Below, piece by piece: positions 8,829 through 18,511 of a DNA stretch of 64,000 bases. Location of the stretch: positions 62,001-126,000 of the forward strand of contig DATGIL010000073.1 of the NCBI GenBank assembly GCA_035295745.1, written 5' to 3'. The DNA comes from JAIQFL01 sp035295745 (GTDB taxonomy: Bacteria > Acidobacteriota > Terriglobia > Bryobacterales > Bryobacteraceae). The position numbers and the translations under genes are program-made. Every line of letters starts with the position of its first letter. The first letter of the stretch is position 1. The notes beneath the pieces were generated by a model. The model ran no database searches. It worked only from the letters and a program-made list of their open reading frames with translations, and had not been told where the DNA came from.

Positions 8829-9932
8829 ATGGAAACGCTGGCACAGCAACTAAACCGCCAGACGCGCGAGTCGGAACTCCATCGGCCGTTAGACCAGAAT
8901 CGCGTGGAATGCTTCGCCTGCGGGCATCGCTGCCCCATTGGGCCGGGATTCGCAGGTGTCTGTAAGGTCCGCTTCAATCGCGGCGGCAAATTGTACGCGC
9001 CGTGGGGATACGTCAATTCGGTCTACGCCGATCCCATCGAGAAGAAGCCGTTCTTCCACGCCTTGCCTGGAAGCCAGGCGCTCAGTTTCGGCATGCTGGG
9101 GTGCGATCTGCATTGCGGCTACTGCCAGAACTGGGTGACTTCGCAGGCGCTGCGCGATTTCCAGTCGACTCTCGATTTCCAGACTGCGGATCCCAAGGAC
9201 TTGGTGAGGGTGGCGATTCGGCAGGGCGCCGACAGCCTGGTCAGCACCTACAATGAGCCGCTCATCACCGCAGAGTGGGCTGTGGCTGTGTTCCGGGAAG
9301 CGAAGGCCGCCGGACTGACTACCGGATTCGTTTCCAACGGCAACGCTACTCCTGAAGTGCTGCAGTACATCCGACCGTGGGTCGACCTCTACAAGGTGGA
9401 CCTCAAGAGTTTCCGCGACGCGCGGTACCACGAACTGGGCGGAAGGATCGGACCGATCCTGGACTCTATCCGCCGGATCCACGCGATGGGCTTCTGGTTG
9501 GAGATCGTGACGCTGGTCATCCCCGGCTTCAACGATTCGAACGAGGAACTGCGGGACATCGCGGAATTTCTGGCGGGGATCTCCCTGGACATTCCGTGGC
9601 ACGTCACGGCGTTCCACAAAGACTACAAGATGGTGGGTCCGGAGAATACGCCGCCATCCACACTGGTGCGTGCCGCGCGGATCGGGCAGGATGCCGGTTT
9701 GCGCTATGTATACGCGGGCAATCTTCCGGGTGAGACGGCGGGGTTGGAAGACACGAGGTGTCCGCGCTGCCAGAAGACCTTGATCGAACGGCGCGGCTTT
9801 CAAGTTTTGCGGAATCGTCTGGCCGCCGGGGGACAGTGCCCCCGTTGCGGCGAATCGATTCCAGGCGTTTGGCGCGGGGAGCAGCGGCACCGCCAGGAAA
9901 GCGCGGACCTGGTACACATCCGCTGCGGGTGA
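8829..9932 (+). CDS. amrS: AmmeMemoRadiSam system radical SAM enzyme
   Basis: A 367-residue radical SAM protein related to pyruvate formate-lyase activating enzymes. The cluster motif is CDLHCGYCQNW (Cys94, Cys98, Cys101). An N-terminal four-cysteine zinc-like knot (CFACGHRC..., C39) precedes it, and a C-terminal CPRCQ...CPRCGE rubredoxin-like knuckle (about 315-345) follows. SAM-binding features include the NEPLIT segment near 139. The next gene encodes the other two members of the AmmeMemoRadiSam trio, fused. The biochemical role of the trio is unknown; protein or RNA modification has been proposed. No strong ribosome binding site precedes ATG 8829. Confidence 0.93.
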   Translation: METLAQQLNRQTRESELHRPLDQNRVECFACGHRCPIGPGFAGVCKVRFNRGGKLYAPWGYVNSVYADPIEKKPFFHALPGSQALSFGMLGCDLHCGYCQNWVTSQALRDFQSTLDFQTADPKDLVRVAIRQGADSLVSTYNEPLITAEWAVAVFREAKAAGLTTGFVSNGNATPEVLQYIRPWVDLYKVDLKSFRDARYHELGGRIGPILDSIRRIHAMGFWLEIVTLVIPGFNDSNEELRDIAEFLAGISLDIPWHVTAFHKDYKMVGPENTPPSTLVRAARIGQDAGLRYVYAGNLPGETAGLEDTRCPRCQKTLIERRGFQVLRNRLAAGGQCPRCGESIPGVWRGEQRHRQESADLVHIRCG

Positions 9933-9937
9933 ATGCC

Positions 9938-11344
9938 ATGAACACGGTGCATCTCTCGCCGTTTGCGGGCTCCTGGTACCCGGAGAGCCGCCGGGAACTG
10001 GAGCAGCTACTCGCGGAACAGTTCGCGAAATCGGCGGAGCGAACCGGGCCGCTCATGCGCGACGGCCTCGCCTTCGTGATGCCGCATGCGGGCCCTGCCT
10101 ATTCGGGTACGGTGGCCGCCGCGGTGTACCGATCGCTCGCGGAACAGCCTCCGGAACAGATTATTCTGCTGGCGTTTCCGCATCGCGGGGGCCTGCAGGG
10201 CGTCGCCACACCGGATGTCGAGGTGATTGCGACACCGCTCGGCGAGGTCCCGATTGACAGAGCTTTCGCGCGGGATTTCCGGCCGGTTGCGGAGTCGCGC
10301 GTCTGCGATCACTCCTTCGAGATTCAGTTGCCGTTTCTGCAGAGGAGCGTGCCGGATGCCCGGGTGACGCCGCTCTATGTGGGCGATCTGAGCGCCGGCC
10401 AGCGCGATGCCGCAGCGGAAATTCTGGCAGAGGCGTGGCGCCCAGGGGTGGTCTTTTTGGCGTCGTCGGACTTTACGCATTTCGGAAGCCAGTTCGGACA
10501 TCTGCCGTTTGCCAAAGATCACAAAACGCAGGCGCGTCTGCGCGAGTTGGACTTCGCCTACATCGACGCCGCCGGAAGTTTGGATTCGTTCCTGTTTCTC
10601 ACCACGCTGGGTGAGCATCGTGCGACGGTTTGCGGTTCGGGCCCGATTGCGCTGCTGCTCGAGACGCTGCGCAACCATCCGGATCCGGACATTTACCAGA
10701 CCACGCTCGATTATCAAACATCAGGCGAGCTCACGGACGACTGGGGACACTCGGTGAGTTATGCGGCATTGGGCTACTATCACCGGCAGACCTTCGAGTT
10801 GGATGCGCCCGATCGTGAGGCACTCCTGGCTAGTGCCGAGGAGACGATGCAACGCCTGCGCGCATACGGCTATTGCGAGGGAGTGACGGCGCGAGGCGGA
10901 AGCGCGGCTTTGCATGCGCGGCGCGGTGCGTTTGTCAGCCTGCATCGCGGAGAGGAACTGCTGGGCTGCATGGGTAATCTGCACGGGCACCATCCACTGG
11001 CTGACGACATCGCGCATCTTACGGCCGCGGCGGCGTTGGAGGATCCGCGGTTCGGGCCGGCGGCGCTGGCTCCGGGGCCCATCGATATCGAGATCTCGGT
11101 GCTCACTCCGTTTCGCCGTCTTCGCGGGAGCGCTGGATTCATAGTGGGCCGGCATGGCGGGCTGCTGAAGCTGGAACGGAACTCGGGACTGCTGCTGCCG
11201 CAGGTGGCGGAGGGACGCGGTTGGAAAGCAGAAGATTTTCTGGACGCGCTTGCGCGCAAGAGCGAGTTGCCGAAGGGCGCGTGGCACGACCCGCGTGCGC
11301 AACTCTCGCTTTTTGAAGCACAGGTGTTCAGCAGGAAGAACTGA
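9938..11344 (+). CDS. amrBA: Memo-AMMECR1 fusion (AmmeMemoRadiSam proteins B and A in one chain)
   Basis: A 468-residue fusion. Residues about 1-280 are a Memo-like domain (class III dioxygenase fold): SPFAGSWYP at the start, VMPHAGPAYSG, CDHSFEIQLPFLQ, SSDFTHFG and the C-G-x-x-P (VCGSGPIA) segment give the conserved His/Asp/Cys set. Residues about 290-468 are AMMECR1, with GAFVSLHRGEELLGCMG followed by PLADDIAHLTAAAALEDPRF. The two domains are usually separate genes; here they are continuous in one frame. ATG 9938 starts five bases after the amrS stop, so the two genes are one operon. A longer frame upstream overlaps amrS and is rejected as a start. Confidence 0.92.
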   Translation: MNTVHLSPFAGSWYPESRRELEQLLAEQFAKSAERTGPLMRDGLAFVMPHAGPAYSGTVAAAVYRSLAEQPPEQIILLAFPHRGGLQGVATPDVEVIATPLGEVPIDRAFARDFRPVAESRVCDHSFEIQLPFLQRSVPDARVTPLYVGDLSAGQRDAAAEILAEAWRPGVVFLASSDFTHFGSQFGHLPFAKDHKTQARLRELDFAYIDAAGSLDSFLFLTTLGEHRATVCGSGPIALLLETLRNHPDPDIYQTTLDYQTSGELTDDWGHSVSYAALGYYHRQTFELDAPDREALLASAEETMQRLRAYGYCEGVTARGGSAALHARRGAFVSLHRGEELLGCMGNLHGHHPLADDIAHLTAAAALEDPRFGPAALAPGPIDIEISVLTPFRRLRGSAGFIVGRHGGLLKLERNSGLLLPQVAEGRGWKAEDFLDALARKSELPKGAWHDPRAQLSLFEAQVFSRKN

Positions 11345-11433
11345 GCGCCGAACAGGCGCAAACCACCAAAAGATCTAGGACTGCGAGTACCGATCAAGTA
11401 CCGGCATGACTTACACTTGCCGGGTCTTGTTCC

Positions 11434-11460
11434 GATAATGGGTCATTCCCTCGGGAATGA
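11434..11460 (+). promoter_or_regulatory. Possible -10 box followed by a perfect 18-bp palindrome ahead of the PilZ gene
   Basis: GATAAT (11434-11439) is followed by TCATTCCCTCGGGAATGA (11443-11460), an 8-bp-arm inverted repeat that would begin around the transcription start. No convincing -35 is seen. It could be an operator or a 5' leader hairpin just before the start codon at 11465. Confidence 0.4.
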
Positions 11461-11464
11461 TCTT

Positions 11465-11902
11465 ATGGCAATGTCTCACGAAGAGAAAGCGCAAGAGAGC
11501 ATTTCGGGCGATCGGCGTGTCGATACGCGGTATCAACTTCACTTGGAGTTGAAGTGGAAGCTGATCCGGCGCAGGAAGATTCAAGACACCGGCGTCGGGC
11601 ACACGATCGATCTGTCGAGCGGCGGAATACTATTTGATGCGACGCGTCCACTGCCGGAGGGACTGAATGTGGAGCTGTCGATCGCATGGCCGGTTCTGTT
11701 GCACAATGTGGCGCCAATGCAATTGGTAGTGTGCGGTAGGCTGGTGCGGTCGAACGGCGCCTACGCAGCGGTCCGGATCACACAACACGAATTCCGCACG
11801 GCGGGGATACCGGCTGAACACCGGCAGGTATTGGCTAATGCCGCGCGCACTCCACTCTTTTTGGTCAACACGGCGTTTTCGGACTTCGACAAACTCCAAT
11901 AG
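11465..11902 (+). CDS. PilZ-domain protein (putative c-di-GMP receptor)
   Basis: A 145-residue single-domain protein. The PilZ signature is present: an N-terminal arginine-rich RRVDTRYQ followed about 35 residues later by TIDLSSGGILFD (the D/N-x-S-x-x-G motif). Together these bind cyclic di-GMP in the family. ATG 11465 is chosen because the 18-bp palindrome lies just upstream; two earlier in-frame starts (11417 and 11438) would include it in the coding region. It is monocistronic: neighbours are the AmmeMemoRadiSam operon upstream and the convergent CCA-adding enzyme downstream. The effector partner cannot be inferred. Confidence 0.7.
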   Translation: MAMSHEEKAQESISGDRRVDTRYQLHLELKWKLIRRRKIQDTGVGHTIDLSSGGILFDATRPLPEGLNVELSIAWPVLLHNVAPMQLVVCGRLVRSNGAYAAVRITQHEFRTAGIPAEHRQVLANAARTPLFLVNTAFSDFDKLQ

Positions 11903-11927
11903 TTGCGCTGGCCAGTTTCGTTTAGGA

Positions 11928-13240
11928 TCATCTCCCGCGGCGCGCCACCGCCGCTTCCACCGGCGGCGGAGGGGGCGGCGGTTCCGGCACCGGCTCCGGC
12001 TTGCGGGGTGGACGGCGATCCAGGCGATGGGAAACGAACTCGCGCCGCGCCTTTTCATAACGCGGAGTACCCGGCTTGCCATCCACCGAATTCCATTCTT
12101 CGGGTGTGATCTCCTGCACCAGCGGCAGATACTTCTGGAAGTAGTTCTTCAAGCGCTCCTGCACCGGCTTCAGCGCGCAATGGTACATCAGGAAGACGAT
12201 CTGATCGGGTTCAGCCGCGGATACCAGGTGATATACCTGCGAAGGCTTGCGGATGCGCGCCGAGCGCAACGCCGATTCGAGCTTCTTGGAGCGGGCCTCC
12301 AGCTTTTGCCACAGGTCGATATCCGCCTTGCTCATTTCGGTGGCATTGATCAGAGCCTGTTTCTCTTTCGTGCCGAGCTTCTCGGTAAGCGCGTAAACAA
12401 ATGTTCCGAAGCGGGCGTCGCGGGAAATGGCGTCTTCGGGAAGGGTGCGATAAATCTTCTCCAGCTTGGCGAAGCCCGCGGTGTTCAACTTGTCGCCGGC
12501 CAATCCCGGAGAGAATAAAGTGGCGAGACCGTACTGCGCGAGCGCCGTGAAGATCTCACCAGGACTGTCCTCAGCGCTGATGCGCCGCAATTCCTCTCCC
12601 AGAAATCGCTCCGGAATCGACTTTTCCACTTCGGCCTCGCGGGCATTGGCCACCTGCATACGCGTCCGCTCCTCCACCAGGTAGCTCAGGCGGACCTGGA
12701 AGCGCGCCAACCGTAGTAGCCGGGTGGGGTCGTCGTAGAATCCGTAGGTGCTCACCGAGCGGAGTTCGTGGCGCTCGATATCGGCGAGGCCATTCATGGG
12801 GTCGAGCAGCAGGCCGCGCGATGCTTTATTGAGCGAGATGGCGATCGCGTTACAGGTGAAATCGCGCCCCCGGAGATCTTCCTGAATGGTCGCGGGGATG
12901 ATCTGCGGCCGCGCTCCCGGGCGGGTGTGCTTTTCCTGCCGCGACATCGCGATTTGCGCGGTGACGCCTGTGGGGAAGAGCAATTCGGCCGATTTCCGCT
13001 GTTCGTCCGAAGATACGATCGTAGCGCCGCTGCGTTCGCAGACGGCCTTGGCGACCTTCAGTCCGTTGCCTTCCACCACGAAATCCAGGTCGCGGATTCG
13101 GTATCCGGCCAGCATGTCGCGGATCGCCCCTCCAGCGAGGAATAAGTTGGTATTCGACTGTCCGGCCACCGCCTGGACGTCCGCTACCACCCGATTCTGG
13201 TCGGGATTCAGGTGGCTCTCGAGCATGTAGATGTAGTCGC

Positions 13241-13244
<4 letters not shown>
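11928..13244 (-). CDS. cca: tRNA nucleotidyltransferase / poly(A) polymerase family (CCA-adding enzyme)
   Basis: A class II nucleotidyltransferase of 438 residues that adds or repairs the tRNA 3' CCA end. Near residue 36 it has LAGGAIRDML and RIRDLDFVV (GG...R-D with the DxD metal site), then EDLRGRDFTCNAIAI and GFYDDPTRLLRLARF, the neck and nucleotide-selecting motifs. The C-terminal tail is proline-rich (RKPEPVPEPPPPPPP) and basic, unusual for the family and probably disordered. The start overlaps the xerD stop by 4 bp, so the two are translationally coupled. Whether it performs full CCA addition or only A/CC addition cannot be decided from sequence alone. Confidence 0.88.
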
Positions 13245-14158
<914 letters not shown>

Positions 14159-14222
14159 CGTGCCAATGATACAATAAGCGCCGAAATGTTTGAAACATAG
14201 TTGTCAAAATAGAGGCTAACCT

Positions 14223-14705
14223 TTGGCGGGCTCCACCAGTAAGAAGGCAATTGTCCGGCGGTACGACAAGGAACCGTTGGCCGGGTACGTGAATCCCTAC
14301 TCGTATTTGCAATCCGGCGGCGTGGAGCTGATTTCGGCTCAGGGAAACGTTTCCAAAATCCCGTTTGAGGAGATCAAGTCGATTGCATTCGTTCGCGAAT
14401 TCGACAGCCGGGAGGAAGATGGCCGGCGTGTGTTCAATACCCGGCCGCGGATCGAAGGACTGTGGGTAAGTTTCCAGTTTCGCGACGGCGAGGTGGTGGA
14501 GGGCGTGATGCCGAACAACCTCCTGCAGGTCGAGGCACAGGGATTTACCGTGATTCCGCCCGACCCTTACAGCAATAACCAACGTATTTTCATACCGCGA
14601 GCCGCCTTGCGCTCAGTCGAGGTATTGGGGGTGGTGGGCAGTCCTTTGAAGAAGCGGAAAGCCAAATCTGCAGCGAAAGAGCAGATCGGGCTGTTCGAAG
14701 AGTAA
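14223..14705 (+). CDS. Conserved hypothetical protein, acidobacterial type
   Basis: A 160-residue protein probably starting at TTG 14223; no better start is present upstream. It reads as a globular beta-rich domain: VRRYDKEPLAGYVNP opens a strand pattern followed by GGVELISAQGNVSKIPFEEIKSI, then an FRDGEVVEGVMPNNL hairpin and IFIPRAALRSVEVLG. The tail is lysine-rich (KKRKAKSAAKEQ). The pattern recalls small Sm-like or PilZ-like barrels in which a protein position is compared to a set of strands, but I recognise no named family. It has no signal peptide or membrane segment and is divergent from xerD. The lysine-rich tail could indicate nucleic-acid binding (weak inference). Confidence 0.7.
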   Translation: MAGSTSKKAIVRRYDKEPLAGYVNPYSYLQSGGVELISAQGNVSKIPFEEIKSIAFVREFDSREEDGRRVFNTRPRIEGLWVSFQFRDGEVVEGVMPNNLLQVEAQGFTVIPPDPYSNNQRIFIPRAALRSVEVLGVVGSPLKKRKAKSAAKEQIGLFEE

Positions 14706-14781
14706 CGAGACACCCGCCTCCGTACGCCCATACCGGGTATACTGGAATTTAATACATAATGGTCTAAAGTTGGAGGTTTGA

Positions 14782-15954
14782 ATGAAGCTGCGTAACCTGG
14801 CCCAAGTTGCCGCCGGGATGGCGTTCCTGGCCTTTACCTCACTTGCCCAGATCGCTCCGATCGAGGGGAATGTAAAGGGTGCGGACGGCAAGCCCATTCA
14901 GGGTGCCGTCATCAAAATCGTACGAACGGACATTAAGGGCGAATATCCGGCGAAGACTGACAAGAAGGGGCACTACATCAACATCGGTGTTCCCCTTGGC
15001 GGAACGTACAACATACAGCTTTTTATCGATGGCAAGCAGGTCGATTCGGTCAATGGCGTCCGAAGCGGCGGCGATATGAAGCCGATCGATTTCGACCTAA
15101 AGGCTGCTCAAAAAGAGAACGTGAACAAGCAGGCCGAAATGCAGAAGGCCATGGAAACCGGCAAGGTCTCCGATGAGCTGACTCGCGGCATGAGCGCGGA
15201 GCAGAAAGCTGCCCTCGAAAAGCAGATGAAGGAAAGCTCGGAGAAGATGAAGAAGCGCGCCGAGCTGAACGATGCCTTTAATGCCGGCATGGCCGCGGAA
15301 GAAGGCAAGCAGTGGGATCAGGCGGTAACGTCTTACACCAAGGCAGGCGAGCTCGACCCGACCCAGCAGGCTGTTTGGGCGCACCTTGGAGCGGTTTACA
15401 TGAAGGTCGCCGAGACCAAGACCGGTCCAGACTACGACGCCGCTATTCAGAAGGCGATGGACGCTTACACTAAGGCCATCGAATTGAAGCCCGAAGACCC
15501 CGCCAGCCACAACAACTACGCGCTAGCTTTGGGTAAGGCCAAGAAATTCAATGAGATGCAGGCGGAGCTAAAGAAGGCAGCGGACCTGGATCCGGCCAAT
15601 GGCGGAAAGTACTACTACAATTTGGGTGCGATGCTGGTGAACTCCAACCAGGGCGATGCGGCGAGCGAGGCTTTCAAGAAAGCCATCGAACTGACCCCGA
15701 CGTATGCCGATGCTTACTATCAGTACGCGGTGACGCTGGTCGGCAAGGCGCAGATTGGCGCCGATGGCAAGGTGACACCGGTGCCGGGCACGGTGGAAGC
15801 GTTCCAAAAGTATCTGGATCTGGCGCCCAACGGGCAGTATGCACAGAGCGCTAAGGATATGATGACGAGCCTGGGCGGCAAGGTGGACACGTCGTTCCAG
15901 AATCCCAACGCCAAGCAACAGAAGTCGACCACTACCACCAAGAAGAAGCAGTAA
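14782..15954 (+). CDS. Secreted TPR protein with N-terminal carboxypeptidase-regulatory-like domain
   Basis: A 390-residue exported protein. Signal peptide 1-22 (MAFLAFTSLAQ), then a CarboxypepD-reg-like beta sandwich (IEGNVKGADGKPIQGAVIKI to about residue 100), a charged helical linker rich in Lys/Glu (105-165), and about four tetratricopeptide repeats (165-345) with typical motifs such as AWAHLGAVYMKVA and AIELKPEDPASHNNYALALG. The tail is Lys/Thr-rich (STTTTKKKQ). GGAGG at 14772-14776 sets the start. TPR proteins of this layout are abundant in acidobacteria and probably scaffold envelope proteins; the partner is unknown. Confidence 0.82.
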   Translation: MKLRNLAQVAAGMAFLAFTSLAQIAPIEGNVKGADGKPIQGAVIKIVRTDIKGEYPAKTDKKGHYINIGVPLGGTYNIQLFIDGKQVDSVNGVRSGGDMKPIDFDLKAAQKENVNKQAEMQKAMETGKVSDELTRGMSAEQKAALEKQMKESSEKMKKRAELNDAFNAGMAAEEGKQWDQAVTSYTKAGELDPTQQAVWAHLGAVYMKVAETKTGPDYDAAIQKAMDAYTKAIELKPEDPASHNNYALALGKAKKFNEMQAELKKAADLDPANGGKYYYNLGAMLVNSNQGDAASEAFKKAIELTPTYADAYYQYAVTLVGKAQIGADGKVTPVPGTVEAFQKYLDLAPNGQYAQSAKDMMTSLGGKVDTSFQNPNAKQQKSTTTTKKKQ

Positions 15955-15972
15955 AGTTGGTTTAGGTTCTCC

Positions 15973-15999
15973 GGGGCGGGAACCGCGGGTTTCCGCCCC
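15973..15999 (+). terminator. GC-rich stem-loop after the TPR gene
   Basis: GGGGCGGGAA pairs with TTTCCGCCCC across a CCGCGGG-type loop. There is no T-run after the stem and the next gene starts seven bases later, so it may be an attenuating hairpin or mRNA 3'-end stabiliser rather than a full intrinsic terminator. Confidence 0.45.
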
Positions 16000-16005
16000 G
16001 ATCAC

Positions 16006-16281
16006 ATGAAGTTCTTACTCGTTGAAGTAATTTTCCCTCTCCTCGTCCTTCTCTTCCTGAGGTCGCTGATCCGGAGTGTATTCGCCGGGTTTCGATCGGT
16101 TTCCAGTGTGCCCGATCGGGTCCGGACGATGCCTCCTTCGGTTTCCATTGGCGGGGATCTGAAGAAGGATCCGGTCTGCGGTACCTACGTCTCGCCCGTC
16201 GGGAGTATTTCCCAGAGGGTGAACGGACAGATCATGTACTTCTGCTCGAAGGAATGCCGCGATAAATACCGGGCGGCATAA
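16006..16281 (+). CDS. Small membrane-anchored YHS/TRASH-like metal-binding protein
   Basis: A 91-residue protein. Residues 1-25 form one hydrophobic membrane helix (VEVIFPLLVLLFLRSL), residues 25-50 a short linker, and 52-91 a YHS-like zinc or metal-binding domain: KKDPVCGTYVSP then MYFCSKECRDKY, giving three cysteines (CG...C..EC). YHS domains occur in heavy-metal handling and membrane transporter proteins, so a metal-sensing or chaperone role is plausible but unproven. It follows the TPR gene by 51 bp on the same strand with only a hairpin between, so partial co-transcription is likely. Confidence 0.78.
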   Translation: MKFLLVEVIFPLLVLLFLRSLIRSVFAGFRSVSSVPDRVRTMPPSVSIGGDLKKDPVCGTYVSPVGSISQRVNGQIMYFCSKECRDKYRAA

Positions 16282-16346
16282 ATCCGGCCGCAAGTCGATG
16301 GCGCTGCGACCTCGTCACTAAGCGGTTCAAGATCCGCGGGCAAGCC

Positions 16347-16450
16347 GTGGCGCAAACACTATGTTTGCCGCGTCGACACTCTTGTCGACGCTTTTGGGGC
16401 GTCTACAAAGTCTGACCTCAGGCGTTTTCGACGCTGCCTCTGAACTTCGC
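16347..16450 (+). repeat. Dispersed double-hairpin element, copy B
   Basis: GTGGCGCAAACACTATGTTTGCC followed by a perfect stem GCGTCGACA (16370-16378), CTCT, TGTCGACGC (16383-16391), then CTTTT and the GGCGTTTTCGACGCTGCCTC tail shared with copy A. It lies between the convergent YHS gene and HEAT-repeat pseudogene; the preceding stretch ATGGCGCTGCGACCTC (about 16297) is also shared with copy D. Confidence 0.87.
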
Positions 16451-16459
16451 ATCCCGCCT

Positions 16460-17785
16460 TCAAACCTGTCCCGATCGCATCTCCCTGATCACTTCCATTA
16501 CCTCCCGCCGCAAGACATCTGGCGGATAGACTTTGCCGGCGATCGTGCATACAGTCCCGAACGGAAAACTCCAGTCGGATTCAAGCCTGCTATCGAAATA
16601 GGGGAGTACGCGGGGGTCGCGCAACCGTACAAGCCCGGCAAGCGCCTCGACTCGCCCGGTAGAGTTTTCGACCTCGAGGAGGCGCAAGAATTCCCCCGCG
16701 GCCCGCTCGTCGTTTAGCCCCGCAAGTGCCCCAGCCACGGCGCGCTGTGCGGTTTCGGGTTTCGGGTGGGAAAAATCGAGAATCGGCGAATCCACATCGG
16801 GGAGAAAAAGTGCATCGCGAAGCGGCTCGAAGGAGCGCGGGTCATGTAAGAAGTTGAGTCCCCAAGCCGCCTCTCGCCGCACCTCCGGAGCATCGGGCAA
16901 TCGCTCCATCAACGGCTCGATACAATCCGGGTCCTCGTATTCCCTGGCAAATTCCGCCACGGCGGCAGTAGCAGCAATCCGCAAAGCGAGATCCCCTTTC
17001 CGCATGGCAGCGCTGAGCGGGCGGATGGCTCGCGGTCGCAGATTTCCCCGAGAGCCCAGGCGACATCCGGTTTTACCGCCGGTGCACCCTGATGCAGCGT
17101 CGAAATCAGGGCGGGGACGGCGCGAGCATCACGCAAATAGCCCAGTGCCCACGCGGCGACGGCGATTCTTCCTGGTCGGGTGCCCTTCAAAATCCCGATC
17201 ATAGCGGGGACCGCAGAGAGGTCACGAACCTCACCGATGCGACTGGCGTTCGCCGTTCACAGTCCCTCCGTCGCGATTGTTCGTCCTCGTCGGAAGGATG
17301 GGGATCGGCGAGCATTGCCGATGCCTCCTTTTCCTCGGCCTCGATGAGGACTTTCGTGATCTCGCGTCGGGTGAAGCCGCGGCCGCCTCCATAGCCTCCT
17401 GGAGTCCCATCGGCACAGGCGATGCTTGCCAGCGCCTCCATGGCAGCGTCTCGCGTGGGTTCATCCGGGTCATCGAGCGCGGCTTTCGATAAGGCCTCGA
17501 TCACGCTGCTCCGGAGTGGCTCGCGGGCCAATGCGGACAGCAGAGTCGTCCATGGCGAAACGAGTTGGCCGAAACAGGAAGCCGTCCGCGTCATAGCATC
17601 GCGCTGGCCAGAGCGCAGGGCCTCGCCCAGGTAGTGTGGCGCATGGCGTTCAAATCGCTGCTGGCGGCGTCGAATGGGAGGTCTCTGGCGCCATCCGCGA
17701 AATGGAGCCGGATCTTCTGGAAATCCACTTCCACATCGACCGGCGTGCCCTCGGGAGAAAGACAGCGGAAGGATTCACCAGGCAT
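16460..17785 (-). pseudogene. HEAT-repeat (PBS lyase-like) protein gene broken by frameshifts
   Basis: Read from 17785 down, one continuous HEAT-repeat protein can be followed only by changing frame three times: first near 17625 (…DAASSDLNAMR then HYLGEALRSGQRDAM), again near 17255 (…DEDEQSRRRDCE then SRIGEVRDLSAVPAM) and again near 17045 (…VAWALGEICDRE then AIRPLSAAMRKGDLALRIA). The spliced product has about five HEAT-like repeats (for example AVAAWALGYLRDARAVPALI and TAQRAVAGALAGLNDERAAG). The pieces are open frames 17591-17785, 17199-17594, 16909-17202 and 16460-17005. Neither a helical-scaffold function nor a partner can be assigned. Consecutive one-base indels could also be assembly errors. 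Confidence 0.75.
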
Positions 17786-17828
17786 AGTGGTTCGGGAGCA
17801 AACCGCAGACTTGACTCAAGCGTATCGT

Positions 17829-17902
17829 AAGCGGCGTCGACACACAGGTGGACGCCTTCTCGGCCAGAGCGTCGATACGGGTTACAAGAGTATCCGCGCC
17901 AC
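17829..17902 (-). repeat. Degenerate double-hairpin element, copy G
   Basis: On the minus strand it reads GTGGCGCGGATACTCTTGTA followed by CGTATCGACGC...GCGTCCACC...GTCGACGCCGCTT. It is recognisable as the dispersed element but both stems have decayed. It lies between the LuxR stop (17909) and the start of the broken HEAT gene. Confidence 0.55.
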
Positions 17903-17908
17903 AGCACC

Positions 17909-18511
17909 TTACAGCAGAATCAGCCCCTTCCGCACTCCCATAGACACCGCTTCCGTTCGATTCGAAGCGTGCAGCTTGCTCAGAATCGCCGCCACATGGA
18001 ACTTCACCGTCGTCTCGGAGATATTCAGCTTCCAGGCGATGGTCTTATTCGCCGCTCCCTCCGCGAGCATTCGAAAGACTTCCAGTTCGCGCGCGGTCAA
18101 CTGAGGCCCATCGTGTGCAGGGAGCGAGGGAGTCGTGGTGGCAAGCAGTCCGTCCAAGTCGCGCGGATCGACCACGGCGAAGCCACGGGCCGCGGCTTCG
18201 ACGGCAGCCAATATCTCTGCGGCCGCGGCGCTGCTGGGCAGGACGGCCCGGACTCCCGACCGGACCGCCTCCCGCGTCCATACCGGCTGGCCACCGTCCG
18301 CCAACAGGACAAAAGCCGGCCCACGACCGTCAGCCGTCGTGGGGATCTCCTCCATGGGAAGGGCCAAAAGCACGACGTCGGGCCGCAGACTCTCGACGGC
18401 CGACAAGTCGGGGAACGAACCTACCAGTTCTACGTCCAGGCCGGAGACGGCAAGCGCCTCCAGCCCGGCACGCATGACCGCGGACGGCGCCGCGATCAGC
18501 AGTCGAATCAC
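17909..18511 (-). CDS. LuxR/NarL-family regulator with degenerate receiver domain
   Basis: A 200-residue protein: receiver-like domain (1-115) and a C-terminal LuxR helix-turn-helix (about 136-200; LTARELEVFRMLAEGAANKTIAWKL, ISETTVKFHVAAILSKL). In the receiver the phospho-acceptor position, normally Asp at the end of strand 3, reads PDVVLLALP with Ala, and the usual acidic pair near the N-terminus is missing, so phosphorylation is unlikely. It is the last gene of an overlapping operon behind two serine proteases (4-bp overlap), suggesting control by protein interaction or by protease activity rather than by a histidine kinase. The target genes are unknown. Confidence 0.88.
   Translation of the reverse strand: MIRLLIAAPSAVMRAGLEALAVSGLDVELVGSFPDLSAVESLRPDVVLLALPMEEIPTTADGRGPAFVLLADGGQPVWTREAVRSGVRAVLPSSAAAAEILAAVEAAARGFAVVDPRDLDGLLATTTPSLPAHDGPQLTARELEVFRMLAEGAANKTIAWKLNISETTVKFHVAAILSKLHASNRTEAVSMGVRKGLILL

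Noticed and set aside
17199..17594. Independent small genes joined by ATGA overlaps
   Set aside because: HEAT-repeat homology continues upstream of the supposed start codons in the new frame, so the pieces are parts of one broken gene.
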